From assembly GCA_023301665.1 (NCBI GenBank), contig JALZUL010000173.1, forward strand, positions 1 through 8,129: a DNA stretch of 8,129 bases. Direction: 5' to 3'. The translations under genes and the position numbers were made by a program. The notes under the pieces were generated by a model. It searched no databases. It saw nothing but the letters and a program-made list of their open reading frames with translations, and was not told the DNA's origin. Below, in pieces: positions 4,979-8,129 of this stretch (the first letter of the stretch is position 1; every line of letters begins with the position of its first letter). The stretch comes from Ascidiaceihabitans sp. (GTDB lineage Bacteria > Pseudomonadota > Alphaproteobacteria > Rhodobacterales > Rhodobacteraceae).

Positions 4979-6946
4979 ATGACCCACCCCACTAAAGACC
5001 GCCCTTGGCTGATCCGCACTTATGCGGGTCACTCGACAGCAGCGGAGTCAAACCTGTTATATCGGTCCAACCTAGACAAAGGGCAGACCGGCCTTTCAGT
5101 TGCTTTTGATCTGCCCACCCAAACGGGTTACGACAGCGACCACATTCTGTCGCGCGGTGAAGTCGGGAAAGTCGGCGTGCCAATATCCCACCTTGGCGAT
5201 ATGCGCGCATTGTTTGATCAAATACCTTTAGAAAAAATGAACACATCGATGACGATCAATGCAACGGCACCTTGGTTGCTCTCGCTTTACATCGCAGTCG
5301 CTGAAGAACAAGGGGCGGATATTTCAGCCCTTCAAGGGACAGTTCAGAACGATCTGATCAAAGAATACCTGTCGCGTGGCACCTATATTTGTCCGCCGAA
5401 ACCCTCATTGAAAATGATCGCGGATGTCGCGGAATATTGCTATACGAATGTCCCCAAATGGAACCCAATGAACGTGTGCTCGTACCACCTGCAAGAAGCT
5501 GGCGCGACACCTGAACAAGAGTTGTCATTTGCATTGGCCACCGCGACGGCGGTGCTTGACGAGCTGCAACCGCGCGTCGACCCTGCAGATTTTCCAGCGC
5601 TCGTTGGTCGTATTTCATTCTTTGTGAATGCAGGCATTCGGTTCGTCACCGAGATGTGCAAGATGCGCGCCTTTGTCGATTTATGGGACGAAATTTGCGA
5701 AACGCGCTACGGTGTAAGTGACGCGAAATACCGCCGCTTTCGCTATGGTGTTCAGGTGAATTCGCTTGGCTTGACCGAGCAACAACCCGAAAATAACGTT
5801 TACCGTATCTTGATCGAAATGCTGGCTGTGACCTTGTCCAAAAAAGCCCGCGCTCGCGCGGTACAATTGCCCGCGTGGAACGAGGCACTTGGCCTGCCGC
5901 GTCCATGGGATCAACAATGGTCCATGCGCATGCAGCAAATCATGGCGTTTGAGACCGATCTGCTTGAATTTGATGACCTATTTGATGGCAACCCTGCCGT
6001 GGATGCAAAGGTTGAAAACCTCAAGGAGGGTGCGCGCGCGGAGCTTGCCAATCTGGATGCCATGGGCGGTGCGATCGACGCCATCGATTATATGAAAGCC
6101 GCTTTGGTTCAGTCCAATGCAGATCGATTGAACCGGATCGAAGCCGGTGAAACGGTTGTTGTTGGCGTGAATAAATACACCAGCACCGAACCCTCGCCGC
6201 TCATGACGGCGGATGGTGGCATCATGGTTGTCGATCCAGCTGTTGAGCAGGAGCAAATCAACCACCTCAATGCGTGGCGCGCGACACGGGATCATGCGGT
6301 GGTCGATGCGGCCCTTGCCGATTTACGTGCTGCCGCCGCAGAGGGGCGCAATATTATGGAGCCCTCGATTGTCGCTGCAAAAGCGGGTGTTACCACCGGC
6401 GAATGGGCCGCTCAGATGCGCGCTGTTTTTGGTGAGTACCGTGGTCCGACGGGTGTGGCAGCAGGCCAATCGAACCAGACAGAGGGTTTGGATGATCTGC
6501 GCACGGCCGTTGATCTGGTCAGTGATAAATTGGGGCGACGCCTAAAATTTCTGGTCGGCAAACCCGGGCTTGATGGGCATTCGAATGGGGCGGAACAAAT
6601 CGCAGTACGTGCCCGAGATTGCGGCATGGATATTGCCTATGAAGGCATTCGCCTCACCCCCGCAGAACTGGTTGCCGCCGCTGTTGAGGATCAGGCACAT
6701 ATTGTGGGCCTATCGATCTTGTCGGGCAGTCATATCCCTTTGGTTGGGGACCTGATGAAACGGATGGCCGAGGCAGGCCTGAAACACATACCGATTATTG
6801 TTGGCGGTATCATTCCTGATGAGGATGCAAACCGTTTGCGGGCAATGGGCGTTGCACGTGTCTATACCCCTAAGGATTTCGAACTAAACACTATCATGGC
6901 CGATATCATAACCTTGGTTGACCCAATGGATGTCGCGGCTGAATAA
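4979..6946 (+). CDS. ecm: Ethylmalonyl-CoA mutase, coenzyme B12-dependent
   Basis: Ecm converts (2R)-ethylmalonyl-CoA to (2S)-methylsuccinyl-CoA by an adenosylcobalamin radical rearrangement in the ethylmalonyl-CoA pathway. From the chosen start it is 655 residues, matching the family. The N-terminal acyl-CoA-binding barrel begins with RTYAGHSTA (13-21) and AFDLPTQTGYDSDH (42-55). The C-terminal B12-binding domain (about 520-650) carries the DxHxxG motif as LDGHSNG, with Asp532, lower-axial ligand His534 and Gly537. SILSGSH and the glycine-rich IIVGGIIP follow. Overall it reads as Ecm rather than methylmalonyl-CoA mutase; PTQTGYDSDH differs from the ATHRGYDSDH of the latter. An in-frame TTG at 4964 would add five residues, but the ATG fits family length and has no worse upstream sequence; both lack a good Shine-Dalgarno. 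It is a pathway partner of ccr and has its own candidate promoter. Confidence 0.96.
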   Translation: MTHPTKDRPWLIRTYAGHSTAAESNLLYRSNLDKGQTGLSVAFDLPTQTGYDSDHILSRGEVGKVGVPISHLGDMRALFDQIPLEKMNTSMTINATAPWLLSLYIAVAEEQGADISALQGTVQNDLIKEYLSRGTYICPPKPSLKMIADVAEYCYTNVPKWNPMNVCSYHLQEAGATPEQELSFALATATAVLDELQPRVDPADFPALVGRISFFVNAGIRFVTEMCKMRAFVDLWDEICETRYGVSDAKYRRFRYGVQVNSLGLTEQQPENNVYRILIEMLAVTLSKKARARAVQLPAWNEALGLPRPWDQQWSMRMQQIMAFETDLLEFDDLFDGNPAVDAKVENLKEGARAELANLDAMGGAIDAIDYMKAALVQSNADRLNRIEAGETVVVGVNKYTSTEPSPLMTADGGIMVVDPAVEQEQINHLNAWRATRDHAVVDAALADLRAAAAEGRNIMEPSIVAAKAGVTTGEWAAQMRAVFGEYRGPTGVAAGQSNQTEGLDDLRTAVDLVSDKLGRRLKFLVGKPGLDGHSNGAEQIAVRARDCGMDIAYEGIRLTPAELVAAAVEDQAHIVGLSILSGSHIPLVGDLMKRMAEAGLKHIPIIVGGIIPDEDANRLRAMGVARVYTPKDFELNTIMADIITLVDPMDVAAE

Positions 6947-6954
6947 GCGATCAA

Positions 6955-6977
6955 AGGGCCGCATTTATAACGGCCCT
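6955..6977. terminator. Hairpin between convergent ecm and the lipoprotein gene
   Basis: Arms AGGGCCG and CGGCCCT, 7 bp, flank a nine-base AT-rich loop. It begins just after the ecm stop and lies eight bases beyond the lipoprotein stop, so it can serve both convergent transcripts. On the minus strand TTT follows the stem; on the plus strand no T-run follows. It is therefore likelier to terminate the lipoprotein transcript efficiently than that of ecm. Confidence 0.6.
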
Positions 6978-6984
6978 ATATCGT

Positions 6985-7338
6985 CTAGACCAACAAGGCT
7001 TGCTGGCCAAAGATGAACCGCCATTCGGTACCATCGCGCATCAAGATTTCACCACCACCGGCGCTGGGGTTTTCAAAATTCGCAGTGCCAATACCGGTCA
7101 AACCGTTTGTGCAACGTACTGGAAAGGTGACCTCTTTCGCTTTTGGCGTGGGTGTGTAGCGCCCTGAACAACTGGTCTTTCCATTGCTCACTTGAAACCA
7201 TCCCCCTTCCAAAAGCGTCGCGGTCGCTGTGCCTCTAAATACCGTATCTGACGGGCCAACAACGGCGACGGGATGTGTTATATCGCATGCCCCCAAAACC
7301 GTTACAGAAATTGCCAATGCGCTGATAATAGCCTTCAC
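6985..7338 (-). CDS. Small putative lipoprotein of unknown function
   Basis: From a GTG start at 7338 this is 117 residues. It begins with a short type II signal peptide: one Lys at position 2, a hydrophobic core to about 15, and the lipobox LGAC with the acylated Cys at position 18. The mature part of about 100 residues looks beta-rich. It has three further Cys residues? Two are clearly visible, in KTSCSGRY and VRCTNG, and these could form a disulfide. No domain is recognised. The GTG was chosen because AAAGGA lies eight bases upstream and the signal peptide then begins correctly; the longer frame from ATG 7437 adds 33 residues unlike a signal peptide. Asp follows the lipobox Cys, which in E. 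coli favours retention in the inner membrane; this rule may not apply here. It is convergent with ecm and divergent from deoD. Confidence 0.78.
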   Translation of the reverse strand: MKAIISALAISVTVLGACDITHPVAVVGPSDTVFRGTATATLLEGGWFQVSNGKTSCSGRYTPTPKAKEVTFPVRCTNGLTGIGTANFENPSAGGGEILMRDGTEWRFIFGQQALLV

Positions 7339-7370
7339 GTTTTTATTCCTTTTGTGATCATCGAATTGAG

Positions 7371-7389
7371 ATGGGGTGCCGTGCCCCAT
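7371..7389. repeat. Inverted repeat in the lipoprotein-deoD divergent region
   Basis: Arms ATGGGG and CCCCAT are separated by seven bases. It lies in the 136-bp region that must hold both divergent promoters. The octamer GCCCCATG at its right end recurs 48 bp downstream at 7431-7438. It may be an operator dyad; no regulator is recognised. Confidence 0.3.
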
Positions 7390-7424
7390 GAACCAAGTGA
7401 GGAATTCCGTACTTGTACCTTGCC

Positions 7425-7446
7425 CCTGCCGCCCCATGCAGGCAGG
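7425..7446. repeat. GC-rich inverted repeat in the deoD leader
   Basis: Arms CCTGCC and GGCAGG flank ten bases. An alternative pairing, CCTGC/GCAGG, overlaps it. It ends 14 bases before the deoD Shine-Dalgarno sequence, so it could be a leader stem or a binding site. The function is unknown. Confidence 0.3.
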
Positions 7447-7460
7447 TTGGCCCCAAATAA

Positions 7461-7466
7461 AAGGAG
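7461..7466 (+). promoter_or_regulatory. Ribosome binding site of deoD
   Basis: AAGGAG lies eight bases before the ATG at 7475 and fixes the deoD start. Confidence 0.8.
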
Positions 7467-7474
7467 TTCAAACC

Positions 7475-8129
7475 ATGACCGTACATATTGGTGCAAAACC
7501 CGGCCAGATCGCCGAAACAGTATTGATGCCCGGTGATCCCTACCGCGCGAAATGGGCCGCCGAAACATTCCTAAAGGATGTTGAATTGGTCAATGAAGTG
7601 CGCGGTATGCTGGGCTTTACCGGCACTTGGAACGGCAACCGTGTGACGATCCAAGGGTCCGGCATGGGCATGCCATCGTTGTCGATCTACGTGAACGAGC
7701 TGATCAAAGACTATAACGCACAGACCCTTATTCGCATTGGCAGCTGTGGTGGGATGCAGCCACAGGTTGGCATTCGGGATGTGATTGTCGCAATGACGGC
7801 AAGCACGCTCAACTCGCCGTCTTCTGGCATTTTCAAAGAATTCAATTTCGCGCCCTCTGCCGATTACGGCCTGCTTGCCGCGGCGGTCAAATCCGCAGAA
7901 ACCAAAGGCTGTAAAACCCATGTTGGCGGCATTTATTCGTCAGATGTTTTCTATGACGAACGCCCCGACCTGAACGAGCAAATGACCCGTCACGGCATCT
8001 TGGGTGTCGAAATGGAAGCCGCAGAACTGTACACATTGGCCGCGCGATATGATCGCCGTGCTTTGGCGGTTTTGACTGTCAGTGATCACCTGCAAACAGG
8101 TGAGGCGCTGCCCTCTGAAGATCGTGAAC
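7475..8129 (+). CDS. deoD: Purine nucleoside phosphorylase DeoD, C-terminus cut off by the window edge
   Basis: DeoD reversibly cleaves purine (deoxy)ribonucleosides with phosphate to the free base and (deoxy)ribose-1-phosphate, a cytoplasmic step of nucleoside salvage. The window holds 218 residues; the E. coli enzyme has 239, so only the end is missing. Key residues fall at the same numbers as in the E. coli hexameric enzyme: His4 (contributed to the neighbouring subunit's site), Gly20, phosphate-binding Arg24, Arg43 and Arg87, nucleoside-binding Glu181, and the catalytic Asp204/Arg217 pair. The motifs [34 protein letters not shown] and VEMEAAELY are intact. It diverges from the lipoprotein gene. 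Any further nucleoside-catabolism genes would lie beyond the window. Identification is secure. Confidence 0.97.
   Translation, partial: MTVHIGAKPGQIAETVLMPGDPYRAKWAAETFLKDVELVNEVRGMLGFTGTWNGNRVTIQGSGMGMPSLSIYVNELIKDYNAQTLIRIGSCGGMQPQVGIRDVIVAMTASTLNSPSSGIFKEFNFAPSADYGLLAAAVKSAETKGCKTHVGGIYSSDVFYDERPDLNEQMTRHGILGVEMEAAELYTLAARYDRRALAVLTVSDHLQTGEALPSEDRE

Noticed and set aside
6985..7437. 150-residue version of the lipoprotein from the ATG at 7437
   Set aside because: It would bury the lipoprotein signal peptide behind 33 polar residues, whereas the GTG at 7338 has a good Shine-Dalgarno sequence and yields a normal signal peptide.
7571..7921. 116-codon minus-strand open frame
   Set aside because: It is antisense to deoD, whose active-site residues are all in the plus-strand frame.
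1..8129. CRISPR array, tRNA or rRNA gene, insertion sequence or phage segment
   Set aside because: No regularly spaced repeats, cloverleaf sequence, transposase or phage protein was seen, and the genes read as a continuous core-genome block.

Overview
The window looks like chromosomal DNA of a marine alphaproteobacterium of the Roseobacter group (Rhodobacterales). The reasons are a LuxR/LuxI pair of the type usual in that group, genes of the ethylmalonyl-CoA pathway (ccr and ecm), and roughly balanced base composition by eye. This assignment comes from recognising protein families, not from a database search. No tRNA, rRNA, insertion sequence, CRISPR array or phage gene was seen. Every gap between genes is about 210 bases or shorter.

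Left part (1-1524), minus strand: a quorum-sensing module. Read in its own direction it holds a hairpin that covers a strong ribosome binding site, a possible 18-codon leader ORF, a 68-residue unknown protein (orf68), an autoinducer-binding LuxR-type regulator whose start lies inside orf68, and a LuxI-type acyl-homoserine-lactone synthase that runs off the window edge.

Middle part (1573-6977): carbon assimilation and lipid genes. Crotonyl-CoA carboxylase/reductase (ccr) is on the minus strand and ends in a GC-rich hairpin. Upstream of it, on the same strand, is a PlsB-like glycerolipid acyltransferase. An 81-bp divergent gap then leads to the plus-strand genes: an unknown 130-residue membrane protein and B12-dependent ethylmalonyl-CoA mutase (ecm). 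Ccr makes (2S)-ethylmalonyl-CoA from crotonyl-CoA and CO2. After epimerisation, Ecm rearranges the (2R) form to methylsuccinyl-CoA. Together they supply two signature steps for growth on acetate and other C2 or acetyl-CoA-yielding substrates.

Right part (6955-8129): a hairpin sits between ecm and a convergent small lipoprotein gene. Divergent from the lipoprotein is deoD, a purine nucleoside phosphorylase truncated by the window end.

The gene families are ordinary. The parts most worth a second look are the leader architecture upstream of orf68-luxR-luxI, the small orf68 itself, the unknown membrane protein beside ecm, and the physical link between quorum sensing and the ethylmalonyl-CoA pathway. 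I recall the luxRI-ccr neighbourhood from other roseobacters, so the link alone is probably not new.
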